64,000 bases of DNA from an uncultured Lachnospiraceae bacterium (GTDB lineage Bacteria > Bacillota > Clostridia > Lachnospirales > Lachnospiraceae), in assembly GCA_910576975.1 (NCBI GenBank), contig CAJTJY010000001.1, positions 62,001 through 126,000 on the forward strand, given 5' to 3'. The stretch's first letter is position 1. Each line of letters starts with the position of its first letter. Shown one piece after another: positions 54,202 to 62,989 of the stretch. The notes under the pieces were generated by a model. It was not told the DNA's origin. It saw only the letters and a program-made list of their open reading frames with translations, and ran no database searches. The translations under genes and the position numbers were made by a program.

Positions 54202-55530
54202 TTACTGTTCTTTTGCGGCTCTTAAAAATGCCAGATGGCTGCTGATCTGCCTTTCATATCCGTTTTCTGTAGGCTCATAAAATACAGCGTCTTTCAAGCC
54301 GTCAGGCAGATACTGCTGCTCTACATAATGATTCGGAAAATCATGCGCATAAAGATATCCTGCCCCACGCCCCAGCTTTCTGGCGCCTTTGTAATGAGCG
54401 TCTTGCAAATGTGCCGGGACAGGAGCGGACTGCGTATTTCTTACAGTCTCCATGGCACGCTGTATGGCAAGACAAGCGGCATTGCTCTTGGGAGCGCTTG
54501 CCACATAAGTAACCGCATGAGACAAAATAATCTGCGCCTCCGGCATTCCAATACGCTCTACCGCCTGCGCCGCGCTGACTGCCACCATAAGCGCCTGGGG
54601 ATCGGCATTGCCCACGTCCTCTGACGCACAGATCATGATGCGCCTTGCAATAAATTTGATATCTTCCCCTGCATACAACATTTTAGCAAGATAATAAACG
54701 GCTGCATCAGGATCAGAGCCTCTCATGCTCTTGATAAATGCAGAACTGACATCATAATGGTTGTCACCAGATTTATCGTACTGCACGACCCGTTTCTGGA
54801 TACATTCAGAGGCAATCTCCAAGGTAATGCGAATATAGCCATCCTCTCCCTTGGGCGTGGTCAGCACCCCTAATTCAACGGCTGTCAGCGCAGCCCTTGC
54901 GTCTCCGTTTGCCATATCCGCTAGAAATTCTAGCGCATCTTCGTCTATCTTGGCATGGTAAGCGCCCATTCCTTTTTCTTGGTCTGTCAGGGCACGCAAC
55001 AAAATAGCGCAAATATCCTCCTTCGCCAAAGGCTTGAGCTCAAAAATGACTGATCTTGACAACAGCGCCCCATTCACCTCAAAATATGGATTTTCCGTGG
55101 TAGCTCCAATCAGGATCACCGTTCCATCTTCCACAAAAGGCAGAAGATAATCCTGCTGTCCTTTGTGAAAACGGTGAATCTCATCTATAAAAAGAATCGT
55201 CTTTTTTCCATACATTCCCTGATGGTCTTTCGCCTGCCGCACCACTTCTTCCATATCTTTTTTTCCGGCGCTCGTTGCATTGATCTGCTTAAATTCCGCA
55301 CTAGTGGTATTGGCAATCACCCTGGCTAAAGTTGTCTTGCCTGTGCCCGGCGGCCCATAAAAGATAACGGAGCTAAGCTTATCTGCCTCAATAGCACGGT
55401 ACAGCAGCTTACCTTTTCCAATGATATGCCGCTGTCCCACAACCTCCTCGAGCTTCACCGGGCGCAGGCGGCTTGCAAGGGGCGATTCTTTTTCTTGATT
55501 CTGCTGCCTCATATAATCAAACAAGTCCAT
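54202..55530 (-). CDS. rarA: Replication-associated recombination protein A (MgsA/RarA AAA ATPase)
   Basis: 442 aa from ATG 55530 with AAGGAGG 6 bases upstream. A longer frame to 55686 runs into the MITE and is rejected. The start MDLFDYMRQQ is typical. Motifs are Walker A FYGPPGTGKTTLARVI, Walker B LFIDEIHRFHKGQQD, sensor 1 GATTENP, and the C-terminal tetramerisation part with MRGSDPDAAVYYLAKML and GYLYAHDFPNHYVEQQYLPDGL. Clamp-loader relative that acts at stalled forks. Confidence 0.95.
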   Translation of the reverse strand: MDLFDYMRQQNQEKESPLASRLRPVKLEEVVGQRHIIGKGKLLYRAIEADKLSSVIFYGPPGTGKTTLARVIANTTSAEFKQINATSAGKKDMEEVVRQAKDHQGMYGKKTILFIDEIHRFHKGQQDYLLPFVEDGTVILIGATTENPYFEVNGALLSRSVIFELKPLAKEDICAILLRALTDQEKGMGAYHAKIDEDALEFLADMANGDARAALTAVELGVLTTPKGEDGYIRITLEIASECIQKRVVQYDKSGDNHYDVSSAFIKSMRGSDPDAAVYYLAKMLYAGEDIKFIARRIMICASEDVGNADPQALMVAVSAAQAVERIGMPEAQIILSHAVTYVASAPKSNAACLAIQRAMETVRNTQSAPVPAHLQDAHYKGARKLGRGAGYLYAHDFPNHYVEQQYLPDGLKDAVFYEPTENGYERQISSHLAFLRAAKEQ

Positions 55531-55613
55531 GGGATACCTCCTTATGGCATGAGTAAACTCTCTCTTACCAAAGATGATATCATTTTCTTGTGATTTCGTC
55601 ACTACCTTATTTC

Positions 55614-55799
55614 TTTGAGTTTCCGCATTTTGCAATTCATAGCGCCAAAAGGTCTTGCTGCCTTTGGCAGCATAGACATCTTGCACAAAAAGTGCTTGAA
55701 AAGCTAGCTTTTCAGAGCGCTTTTATGTGCAAAGTGTTTTCATCACTTTGTGATGGAAAACCTTTTGGCGCTATGAATTGCAAAATGCGGAAACTCAAA
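55614..55799. mobile_element. MITE-like palindromic element, copy 2
   Basis: 186 bp with terminal inverted repeats beginning TTTGAGTTTCC and carrying GCAATTCATAGCGC, nearly identical to copy 1 at 17872-18014. It is flanked by 8-bp direct repeats CTTATTTC (55606-55613 and 55800-55807). It holds internal hairpins (CATCACTTTGTGATG; GCTGCC/GGCAGC; AAAAGCTAGCTTTT) and about 43 bases missing from copy 1. The whole element folds into one long hairpin. It lies between the polysaccharide deacetylase stop codon and rarA. Confidence 0.85.
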
Positions 55800-55822
55800 C
55801 TTATTTCTCTTTGAACATTGCA

Positions 55823-56662
55823 TCAGTCAAATAGAATCTCATCCACCGTCACAAACTCGTAGCCCTGCTTCTGCAGCGTATCAATAATTTCCCTCGCTGC
55901 AGTCACCGAAGTTTCATACCCGTCATGCATCAGAATGATGTCGTTTTCTTTGACATTGTTTAATACTTTTTGCACGATGTTGGCATGATTCTTGCTAGAC
56001 CAGTCCAGAGTATCCACGTCCCAGAGCACCTCCACCATGTTTACCTCGCAGTCCAGCTTTTCATGCCAGTCTCCAAACGGAGGCCTCAGATAGGAGGGGT
56101 AAACCCCAGTAATGTCATAAATCAGATCATTGGTGCGGTTTACCTGCTTACAAGCCTGCTCCATGGTTAGCTTGCTCAGCTGTTCATGTTTATAGGAATG
56201 GTTTCCGACCACATGCCCCTCCTCCTGAAGCTGTTTTACAATTTCCGGATACTTTTCTACTTCCTCCCCTAACAGGAAAAACGTCGCCTTTACATTTCGC
56301 TCTTTCAGTACAGAAAGCATTTCTGGCGTATATTGAGGATGGGGTCCGTCGTCAAAAGTAAGGGCGATCTTTTTCTTTTGTTCTTGTCTCTCGTATTCCT
56401 CTTCGCTCTCTTTCACAGTCTCTGGTTTTCTTACATCTTCCCCTGTATCTCCCTGAGCCTTTGCAGAAGCGCTTTGGGCGTCCTGATGCCTTTGTAATGC
56501 CGCTGTCAGTTCCTGTTTTATCATTCGACCATTTCCCGCCCCTATGTAAACTGCGCCAATAATTACACAAAAACAGCACAAATCAAATACCAGGCACTTT
56601 TTCCAAAACTGCAGCTTCCAAAAGCCATGCCAAATCCGTTTGCAAATTTTTTCGTCGCTCAT
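55823..56662 (-). CDS. Membrane-anchored polysaccharide deacetylase (NodB homology)
   Basis: 279 aa. One N-terminal membrane helix near 22-42 (CLVFDLCCFCVIIGAVYIGAG), a charged linker rich in Glu/Lys/Gln, then a NodB domain from about 95: ALTFDDGPHPQYTPEML (catalytic Asp and metal Asp), HVVGNHSYKHEQL (metal His pair), YLRPPFGDWH, and the C-terminal LMHDGYETS. All catalytic motifs are intact. Acts outside the cell on peptidoglycan or another amino-sugar polymer. GGAG lies 9 bases before the ATG. Confidence 0.92.
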   Translation of the reverse strand: MSDEKICKRIWHGFWKLQFWKKCLVFDLCCFCVIIGAVYIGAGNGRMIKQELTAALQRHQDAQSASAKAQGDTGEDVRKPETVKESEEEYERQEQKKKIALTFDDGPHPQYTPEMLSVLKERNVKATFFLLGEEVEKYPEIVKQLQEEGHVVGNHSYKHEQLSKLTMEQACKQVNRTNDLIYDITGVYPSYLRPPFGDWHEKLDCEVNMVEVLWDVDTLDWSSKNHANIVQKVLNNVKENDIILMHDGYETSVTAAREIIDTLQKQGYEFVTVDEILFD

Positions 56663-56689
56663 CTTTGATTACTCCGCAGATATTTCAAT

Positions 56690-56731
56690 GAATTATATGA
56701 CAGATAGGATGAATTATATGACAGATAGGAT
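56690..56731 (-). repeat. Tandem 21-bp repeat with duplicated -10 box upstream of the deacetylase
   Basis: Two perfect tandem copies of a 21-base unit (GAATTATATGACAGATAGGA plus T on the plus strand). On the minus strand each unit contains TGTCATATAATTC, that is a TATAAT-like -10 box, so the deacetylase promoter region holds two -10 boxes 21 bases apart. No clear -35 is seen. Confidence 0.55.
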
Positions 56732-57112
56732 GTATTATATTTAGAAAATGAGAACAAAATTATAAAAATTGAAACAATTTCTTCTATCGTTATTACTCAA
56801 TTAATAAACGTCAGTTGTAATCCCATCCATGGCAAGCTATTTGTCTAAGCAGCGCCACGTCAGCCATAGTGCAAAAAATATCTCAATACACGAATGATTT
56901 TAACATCAATATCTGATGCGGCGCATCAGTTGATAGATATTGTAGTACAAGATTGGGAAAATTGGTCTGCAAGGGAATTTCAGCCCTTTTAAAACTCTAA
57001 CCTATACCCTCTGTGGCATCCCACAGTGGTCATGCAAGCATCATAAGGTATAAGATAAAAAGCTGTCATACCCCTGATTATTTCAATCACTGATATAACA
57101 GCTCTATAGGTT
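56732..57112. other. Non-coding region between deacetylase and clpB
   Basis: About 380 bases with no credible ORF. Contents seen: a nested hairpin at about 56907-56943 (CAATATC ... CTGATGC/GCATCAG ... GATATTG), a stem CTGTGG/CCACAG near 57010-57028, and the clpB terminator at 57060-57110. It may hold a small RNA, but no promoter and terminator pair of its own could be defined. Confidence 0.4.
57060..57107 (-). terminator. Intrinsic terminator of clpB
   Basis: On the minus strand the arms AGCTGT and ACAGCT close a stem of about 40 bases with mismatches and run into TTTTTATC, just past the clpB stop codon. Confidence 0.6.
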
Positions 57113-59698
57113 TTACTTTTTACACTTCGCTGTCAGGGCGCCATCTTCTACATCGATCACAATAATGTCTCCAGCGCTGACCTTGTCTGCGAGAATCAAC
57201 TTTGCCGCAAGAGTTTCTACTGATTTTTGAAGATATCGTTTCAGAGGCCTGGCCCCATACGCTGGGTCATAGCCGGCGTCCACGATAAACTGCTCTGCTT
57301 GCGGGCTTAACTCCACAGAAATCTCACGGTCTAAAAGCCTTTGGTTCAGATCCGCCATCAATAGCCTTATGATTCCGCCAATATTGTCCTTGGTCAGAGG
57401 CTTAAATAAAATAATCTCGTCCAAGCGGTTTAAAAACTCCGGGCGGAAGCTGCTGCGCAATTCTCCCAAAACCGCTTCCTCACATTCCTGCTTAATCTCG
57501 CCATTTTCCTCAATGCCCTCTAACAGATACGAGGAACCCAGATTGGAGGTCATAATCAAAATGGTATTTTTAAAGTCTACGGTCCTCCCCTGGGAATCGG
57601 TAATCCTTCCATCATCAAGCACCTGCAAAAGTACGTTAAACACATCAGGATGCGCTTTTTCGACTTCATCAAACAGGACTACAGAGTATGGTTTTCTGCG
57701 CACTGCCTCCGTCAACTGCCCGCCTTCCTCATAGCCTACATATCCAGGAGGCGCTCCAATCAGCCGAGAGACAGAATATTTCTCCATGTACTCGCTCATG
57801 TCAATGCGGACCATATTATTTTCATCATCAAAGAGGCTGGCGGCAAGAGCTTTGGCAAGCTCTGTCTTACCCACTCCGGTAGGTCCTAAAAACAGGAAAG
57901 ATCCAATTGGCTTGCCAGGATCCTTGATTCCAGCCTTGGAACGAATGATTGCCTCAGTCACCTTGGCGACACCCTCATCCTGTCCAATCACCCGTTTGTG
58001 CAATTCTTCATCCAAATGGAGAGTCTTGTTCCGTTCGCTCTCCGTAAGCTTGGCAACTGGAATCCCTGTCCATCTGGAAATGATCTTTGCAATCTCTTCT
58101 TCGCTAACGTTTTCGTGCACCAGGCTTAAGCCTTTCTTCTTTACCTGTTCCTCCTCAATTTCCAACTGACGCTGAAGCTCTGGCTTCTTGCCATACTGCA
58201 GTTCCGCCGCTTTTTCCAAATCATAATTCTGCTGTGCCATAGCAATGTCGTTATTGATGGCCTCCAGTTCTTCCCGAAGCTTCTGCACTTTTTCCACAGA
58301 TTTCTTTTCATTATCCCACTGTGCCTTTTTTGACTGAAATTCATTTTTAAGATCAGCGAGCTCTTTTTGCAAAGCGTCGAGCCTGTCTTTGCTGAGCCGG
58401 TCCTCTTCCTTTTTCAATGCGGCTTCCTCAATCTCCATCTGCATCATGCGCCGCCGCAGTTCATCCAGTTCTGTAGGCATCGAATCCAGCTCCGTCTTTA
58501 TCAATGCACATGCCTCGTCCACTAAGTCAATCGCCTTATCTGGCAGGAAACGGTCACTGATATAACGGTTGGAAAGCATTGCCGCCGATACCAGCGCACC
58601 ATCTGTGATCTTTACTCCATGGAACACTTCATACCTGTCTTTTAAGCCTCTGAGAATTGAAATCGCATCCTCCACCGTGGGCTCCTGCACATGCACTGGC
58701 TGAAACCTCCGCTCTAAAGCGGCGTCTTTCTCAATATATTCCCGATACTCATCCAGAGTCGTAGCCCCGATACAGTGAAGCTCTCCACGGGCAAGCATTG
58801 GCTTTAACAATTGCCCAGCATCCATGGCGCCGTCCGTTTTGCCCGCTCCTACAATGGTATGCAACTCATCAATGAAGAGTATGATCTGCCCATCGCTGTT
58901 TCTAATCTCGTCCAAGACAGCTTTGAGCCGTTCCTCAAATTCGCCCCGGTATTTGGCTCCTGCCACCAAAGCACCCATATCCAGGGAAAACAGCCGTTTA
59001 TCTTTTAATGCTTCCGGCACGTCCCCGCGGACAATCCGCTGGGCAAGCCCCTCCACCACGGCAGTCTTTCCCACGCCAGGCTCCCCGATCAATACTGGAT
59101 TGTTCTTTGTCTTTCTGGAAAGAATGCGGACCACGTTGCGGATCTCGCTGTCTCGCCCAATTACTGGATCCAGCTTCTGATCCCTGGCACGCTCCACCAT
59201 GTCATACCCATATTTTTCCAGCGTGTCATAGGTAGCCTCTGGATTATCGGAAACTACTTTCTGATTTCCCCTGACTGTGACTAAGGCAGAAAGAAAACGC
59301 TCCCTATTAATGCCGTATTCTTTGAATATTTCCTTTAACGCCTGGTTAGGGTACTTCAGCAGCGTAAGGAACAAATGCTCTACAGACACATATTCGTCTC
59401 CCATCTTCTTTGCTTCATCCTCGGCGCTTACCAAAACCTTATTCAGATTCTGACCCATATAAACCTGTCCGCCAGACACCTTTACCCGTTTCGCCAGATG
59501 TGACTGGGCATTCGCAATAAAATGTTCCTTATTAATTTCCATTTTCTCAATCAGCTTTGGAATCAGGCCGTCCTCTTGTATCAGCAGGGAAACCAAAAGA
59601 TGCTCCTGCTCGATTTCCTGATTGCCGTATTCGTATGCCAGTTTCTCACACCCGTTGATGGCTTCGATTGATTTCTGTGTAAATTTTTGAATGTTCAT
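57113..59698 (-). CDS. clpB: ATP-dependent chaperone ClpB
   Basis: 861 aa disaggregase, complete. The N domain covers 1-150; AAA-1 has Walker A GEPGVGKTAVVEGLA and Walker B ILFIDELHTIVGAG; the coiled-coil M domain (about 400-530, DRLDALQKELADLKNEFQSKKAQWDNEKK) sets ClpB apart from ClpC/ClpA; AAA-2 has GPTGVGKTELAKALA and VVLFDEVEKAHPDVF; the C-terminal domain follows. Works with DnaK on aggregated proteins. GGAGGAACCC precedes the ATG, and a CIRCE operator lies 115 bases upstream. Confidence 0.97.
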   Translation of the reverse strand: MNIQKFTQKSIEAINGCEKLAYEYGNQEIEQEHLLVSLLIQEDGLIPKLIEKMEINKEHFIANAQSHLAKRVKVSGGQVYMGQNLNKVLVSAEDEAKKMGDEYVSVEHLFLTLLKYPNQALKEIFKEYGINRERFLSALVTVRGNQKVVSDNPEATYDTLEKYGYDMVERARDQKLDPVIGRDSEIRNVVRILSRKTKNNPVLIGEPGVGKTAVVEGLAQRIVRGDVPEALKDKRLFSLDMGALVAGAKYRGEFEERLKAVLDEIRNSDGQIILFIDELHTIVGAGKTDGAMDAGQLLKPMLARGELHCIGATTLDEYREYIEKDAALERRFQPVHVQEPTVEDAISILRGLKDRYEVFHGVKITDGALVSAAMLSNRYISDRFLPDKAIDLVDEACALIKTELDSMPTELDELRRRMMQMEIEEAALKKEEDRLSKDRLDALQKELADLKNEFQSKKAQWDNEKKSVEKVQKLREELEAINNDIAMAQQNYDLEKAAELQYGKKPELQRQLEIEEEQVKKKGLSLVHENVSEEEIAKIISRWTGIPVAKLTESERNKTLHLDEELHKRVIGQDEGVAKVTEAIIRSKAGIKDPGKPIGSFLFLGPTGVGKTELAKALAASLFDDENNMVRIDMSEYMEKYSVSRLIGAPPGYVGYEEGGQLTEAVRRKPYSVVLFDEVEKAHPDVFNVLLQVLDDGRITDSQGRTVDFKNTILIMTSNLGSSYLLEGIEENGEIKQECEEAVLGELRSSFRPEFLNRLDEIILFKPLTKDNIGGIIRLLMADLNQRLLDREISVELSPQAEQFIVDAGYDPAYGARPLKRYLQKSVETLAAKLILADKVSAGDIIVIDVEDGALTAKCKK

Positions 59699-59812
59699 AA
59701 GGGTTCCTCCTTCCCAAACGTACTGTTTTGTCTATCACTATTGTTGGTAAATACAAAGGTTTCATACTAAGAATTCTTCTATTTCTGTTCACAAATACCA
59801 TAGCACCTATTG

Positions 59813-59839
59813 TTAGCACTGTCAATAGATGAGTGCTAA
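59813..59839 (-). promoter_or_regulatory. CIRCE operator (HrcA site) of clpB
   Basis: TTAGCACTG, nine spacer bases, GAGTGCTAA: the canonical 9-9-9 inverted repeat with one change from the consensus left arm TTAGCACTC. It lies upstream of clpB and should place the gene under HrcA heat-shock repression. Confidence 0.9.
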
Positions 59840-60025
59840 TATTTTCTGAAAATTTTATAAAGTGATTATTTTATGCAATTTTGGACCATTGATGTTTTTA
59901 TATCTTATCTGATTTAAATATCATTTACATATTTTTTTGCTAATCCGACATTCTAAATTGTGATTTTAAAAGAATTTTGGTAATGAAAGATACAAAAGAA
60001 GAGATATAAAAACTCTTGAACCTCT

Positions 60026-60158
60026 TTGACAGATATGCTATATTTATATTATAGAAAAGGGAGAACCATAGAAGCGGCTCTACCCACAAACAAGTTATTA
60101 CTTGACGCTTATAGCGTCAGCCGTCACTAGTTGCGATAGTGGCGGCTATTTCTTTTTT
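60026..60158 (+). ncRNA. Putative RatA-like antitoxin RNA
   Basis: On the plus strand TTGACA (60026-60031) with a -10 region TATTATAG (60047-60054) would start an RNA near 60060. It ends in a hairpin (AGCCGTCACTA at 60119-60129 paired with TAGTGGCGGCT at 60137-60147) and a T-rich tail to 60158. The terminator overlaps the 3' end of the convergent toxin gene, the layout of the B. subtilis txpA/ratA type I system. No ORF is seen in it. Confidence 0.6.
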
Positions 60159-60238
60159 CCCTTGAAGATTGTATAGCATAAACCAACAAGGGCAACAATG
60201 AATATTCCAGTCTGAATCAGATCGGAGTATGTAACCAT
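60146..60238 (-). CDS. TxpA/holin-like type I toxin peptide
   Basis: 30 aa: MVTYSDLIQTGIFIVALVGL then CYTIFKGKKK, one membrane helix with a basic tail, the pattern of the family annotated as putative holin-like toxin (TxpA, BsrG relatives). AAAGGAGGGTG precedes ATG 60238. A GGAGGG/CCCTCC hairpin at 60263-60284 just upstream could hide the ribosome site. The long frame reaching back to 60616 joins this gene to an unrelated remnant and is not one protein. Confidence 0.8.
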   Translation of the reverse strand: MVTYSDLIQTGIFIVALVGLCYTIFKGKKK

Positions 60239-60334
60239 TGAATCACCCTCCTTTCTTTCGTCTGGAGGGCTACTTGAACCCTCCGAAAAATAAGAGGGGT
60301 AAAGCCGCCTGGCTCTATGGTTTCCCATATCGGG

Positions 60335-60363
60335 ATTATAGCATGTCTGCCCTTTTTCGACAA
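60335..60363 (-). promoter_or_regulatory. Promoter of the toxin gene
   Basis: On the minus strand TTGTCG (60363-60358), 17 bases, perfect TATAAT (60340-60335). The mRNA leader would be about 90 bases, long enough for the structures that usually delay translation in type I toxins. Confidence 0.65.
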
Positions 60364-60790
60364 TAACCCTTTTATGGCATCTCTTGCCGTCTGGCTGTCT
60401 GTTATTTTTAATCGTCAATGTTTCCGCTCGAACTGATACGGCATAAGTCCCTAATAAATTAGATATGGTTTCAATCATTGTACTTTTGCCAGAATCTTTG
60501 TCATATTTCGCACTTTTAAGCTTATAGCCAGATCCATCTTTCGTTCCTATACATTCCCAAACTTCTGAAAATATTACGCATAATGCCCTCACTCGTCCGT
60601 ACCAAAAAGACAGCATATTTGCAAACTTTAAATCTGCACTGGATTGTGCGCCGTCACCAATTCAAGGGCATTTCCAATTTCCATTTATCATCTATCGGAT
60701 CATCAAAACCAAAATTGTCATCCACCCAGCTTGCGATCCAAAAAACCTCTGAAATGATGAAAACACTTGACTTTTTCGACAAAAAGCCTT
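60364..60790 (-). pseudogene. Remnant of a phage/plasmid D5-type primase
   Basis: In one minus-strand frame (60300-60616) the text includes FSEVWECIGTKDGSGYKLKS, then DKDSGKSTMIETISNLLGTYAVSVRAETLT, which matches the P-loop region of P4/D5 primase-helicases (usual form GxGKSTFIxxLxxLLGDYAxxxxxETL). The frame then degenerates, and bases 60620-60790 give only short pieces such as DLKFANMLSFWYG. No intact start. A leftover of a lost mobile element beside the toxin-antitoxin. Confidence 0.5.
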
Positions 60791-60842
60791 ATTGTATTAT
60801 TTATATAATACAATAATACATAATTGAAAGCGAGGTGATTGA

Positions 60843-61229
60843 ATGCCATGGAACCTGAATTCCGACAGACCTATCTTCATTCAGATTATTGAAAGAATCC
60901 AGACGGATATTATTTCTGGAGTCTATAAGCCAGGAGACAAACTTCCCTCTGTACGGGAACTGGCGCAGGAAGCATCCGTAAATCCCAATACCATGCAGAA
61001 AGCGCTTTCCGAATTGGAACGAACTGGGCTTGTTTACTCCCAGAGAACCAGCGGACGATTTATCACGGAGGATACTGCTATGATTGAGAACCTAAAATCA
61101 GAACTTGCAAAAGAAATTATCGAACAATTTTTAGACAGAATGAAAAAACTTGGAATTCAAAAAGAAGAAGCCATATCCCTAATCTCTGAAATCAGCAAAG
61201 GAGACAACCATGACACTATTAGAATGTAA
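60843..61229 (+). CDS. GntR-family regulator (YtrA subfamily)
   Basis: 128 aa. A winged helix-turn-helix: PIFIQIIERIQTDIISGVYKPGDKLPSVRELAQEASVNPNTMQKALSELERTGLVYSQRTSGRFIT, followed by a short helical dimerisation tail, with no ligand domain. YtrA-type regulators control the ABC genes they precede, often in response to wall stress. GAGGTGATTG lies before the ATG. Overlaps the ABC ATPase gene by 20 bases. Confidence 0.92.
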   Translation: MPWNLNSDRPIFIQIIERIQTDIISGVYKPGDKLPSVRELAQEASVNPNTMQKALSELERTGLVYSQRTSGRFITEDTAMIENLKSELAKEIIEQFLDRMKKLGIQKEEAISLISEISKGDNHDTIRM

Positions 61230-61905
61230 AGGACTAACCAAAAAATACGGAAGCCATACCGCCCTTTCCAATATCAGCCTTACTATTGAAGGAGGGCACA
61301 TCATTGGTCTTCTTGGACCGAATGGTAGCGGAAAAACGACGCTGATTAAGCTGGTCACTGGCTTGCTGAGCCCTGATTCTGGCACGATTCACATCATGGA
61401 AGAGCCTATCGGGCCAAGCAGCAAAAGCCTGATCTCTTATCTTCCAGACCACACTTACTTAAACCAAGCTATGCGTGTTCGGGATATTATGGATTTTTTT
61501 GACGACTTTTACTCTGATTTTGATTCCATGCGGGCCTATGACATGCTGGCAAAGTTACAGATCAATCCCAATCACAAATTAAAAATGCTCTCCAAAGGCA
61601 CACAGGAAAAAGTTCAGCTAATCCTGGTCATGAGCCGCAGGGCAAGCCTGTATATCTTGGACGAACCCATCGCAGGCGTAGATCCTGCTGCACGAGATTA
61701 TATCTTAAATACCATTTTATCCAACTACGATGAGAATGCCTCCATTTTGATCTCCACGCATCTGATCTCAGACATTGAGAACATTCTTGACGAAGTCATT
61801 TTCATTCAAAACGGCTCGCTGCACACCCACGCATCTGTGGACGACCTTCGAGAGAAAGAGCAAAAATCGATCGACACTATCTTCCGGGAGGTATTCAAAT
61901 GTTAA
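61210..61905 (+). CDS. ABC transporter ATP-binding protein
   Basis: 231 aa. Walker A LLGPNGSGKTTLIKLV, a signature LSKGTQEKVQLILVMSRRA (LSKGT in place of LSGGQ, usual in this subgroup) and Walker B LYILDEPIAGVDPAARDY, plus the switch His in LISTHLISD. Pairs with the permease encoded just downstream, with which it overlaps by 7 bases. Ribosome site AAAGGAGAC. Confidence 0.93.
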   Translation: MTLLECKGLTKKYGSHTALSNISLTIEGGHIIGLLGPNGSGKTTLIKLVTGLLSPDSGTIHIMEEPIGPSSKSLISYLPDHTYLNQAMRVRDIMDFFDDFYSDFDSMRAYDMLAKLQINPNHKLKMLSKGTQEKVQLILVMSRRASLYILDEPIAGVDPAARDYILNTILSNYDENASILISTHLISDIENILDEVIFIQNGSLHTHASVDDLREKEQKSIDTIFREVFKC

Positions 61906-62738
61906 GAAAATTGCTAAAACATGAATGGAAAGCCGTAAACAAAGTAATGATTACGGTTAACCTTGGAATTGTCCTTTTAACCATTTTTGGAAGCATGATC
62001 CTTAGTACCGATACATTTGACAATGAGGAGGCCTTTCCACTAGCTATATTATTGACCATCTTCTATTCTCTGTCAATGATAACTTTCTCCACTGTGACAC
62101 TGATTTATATTTATATCCGTTTTTATAAGAACCTGTTTACTGCAGAAGGATATCTGATGCACACTCTCCCAGTAACCAGAACCCAGTTATTTCATTCCAA
62201 ATTAATCGTCGGATATTTTTGGATCTTCTTAAACAGCATGCTCAATATCCTGTCTACCGCCGTGCTCGGCTTTGTCGCTGGTTTACACTTCGCAAGCAGG
62301 GAGGATATGCAAGATATATTTGAAGATGTTTCCAAAGAATTTCTTATAAAAGACTACACCTTTGCTGATATTTTCGGTTTTCCTCCACTCCTCCTGTTAC
62401 TGGTGATATTTCTTCTGATGCTGACAAGCTGCTTTGGCACCCTCCTGATGGGCTATCTGAGCATCTTACTTGGACAGTTGATGGAAAAATACCGTTTGGC
62501 AGCTTCGATTGGATTTTATATGGCAATCTATCTGATAAATCAAATCATAACCTCCATTGCCATGCTCCTCCCAAGCGGGCAGCTTATGATCGACGCCATG
62601 GACGACACCTCCATTAGCTTCATGGGCGACCTGCTTCGCATCATGTTTCCGGCAGGCACCGCCATCCAATTAGCCCTCGGCATCGTGTTTTACATGATCT
62701 GTATTTTCTTGCTCCGTCGCAAGGTAAATCTGGAATAA
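61899..62738 (+). CDS. ABC-2 type transporter permease
   Basis: 279 aa, about six membrane helices (for example MITVNLGIVLLTIFGSMIL, LLLLVIFLLMLTSCFGTLLMGYL, AIQLALGIVFYMICIFLL). There is a conserved loop YLMHTLPVTRTQLFHSKLIVGYFW between helices 2 and 3. Third gene of the GntR-ATPase-permease operon. Substrate unknown. Confidence 0.88.
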   Translation: MLRKLLKHEWKAVNKVMITVNLGIVLLTIFGSMILSTDTFDNEEAFPLAILLTIFYSLSMITFSTVTLIYIYIRFYKNLFTAEGYLMHTLPVTRTQLFHSKLIVGYFWIFLNSMLNILSTAVLGFVAGLHFASREDMQDIFEDVSKEFLIKDYTFADIFGFPPLLLLLVIFLLMLTSCFGTLLMGYLSILLGQLMEKYRLAASIGFYMAIYLINQIITSIAMLLPSGQLMIDAMDDTSISFMGDLLRIMFPAGTAIQLALGIVFYMICIFLLRRKVNLE

Positions 62739-62989
62739 AGCCTCGTAATATATGCCATGAGGACGCTCGCAAAATTAATGTCATAAGTAAGGCAAGAACC
62801 ACAAATTTATAATGGCAGGGCCAATGAACTGAATGACATCACAAAGTTCATTGGCTCTGCGGCTTAGTGCCTGACTCTGTCATGCTTGCTGTCTGTAAAT
62901 CTCTGACTCTTCACCAAATCCTCTGTTTAGGCTTGCATCTGTTACCTGCTCTAAAACCGCATTGATTACTGTCTCTTTTTTGTCTTGAC
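62739..62989. other. Intergenic region with hairpin and coding remnant
   Basis: An 11-bp stem GCCAATGAACT (62820-62830) / AGTTCATTGGC (62845-62855) with a 14-base loop lies between convergent genes and may act as terminator, although no T-run follows. On the minus strand bases 62757-62985 read as DKKETVINAVLEQVTDASLNRGFGEESEIYRQQA, a TGA, then QSQALSRRANELCDVIQFIGPAI, which looks like a decayed small gene with one stop. Family not recognised. Confidence 0.35.

Noticed and set aside
55531..55686. Extended RarA N-terminus reaching into the MITE
   Set aside because: The extra residues are translated MITE sequence; ATG 55530 has AAGGAGG and starts MDLFDYMRQQ like known RarA.
60146..60616. A single 156-residue protein ending in the toxin peptide
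   Set aside because: The upstream part is a decayed primase frame and the last 30 codons have their own ribosome site and promoter; the fusion of frames is accidental.
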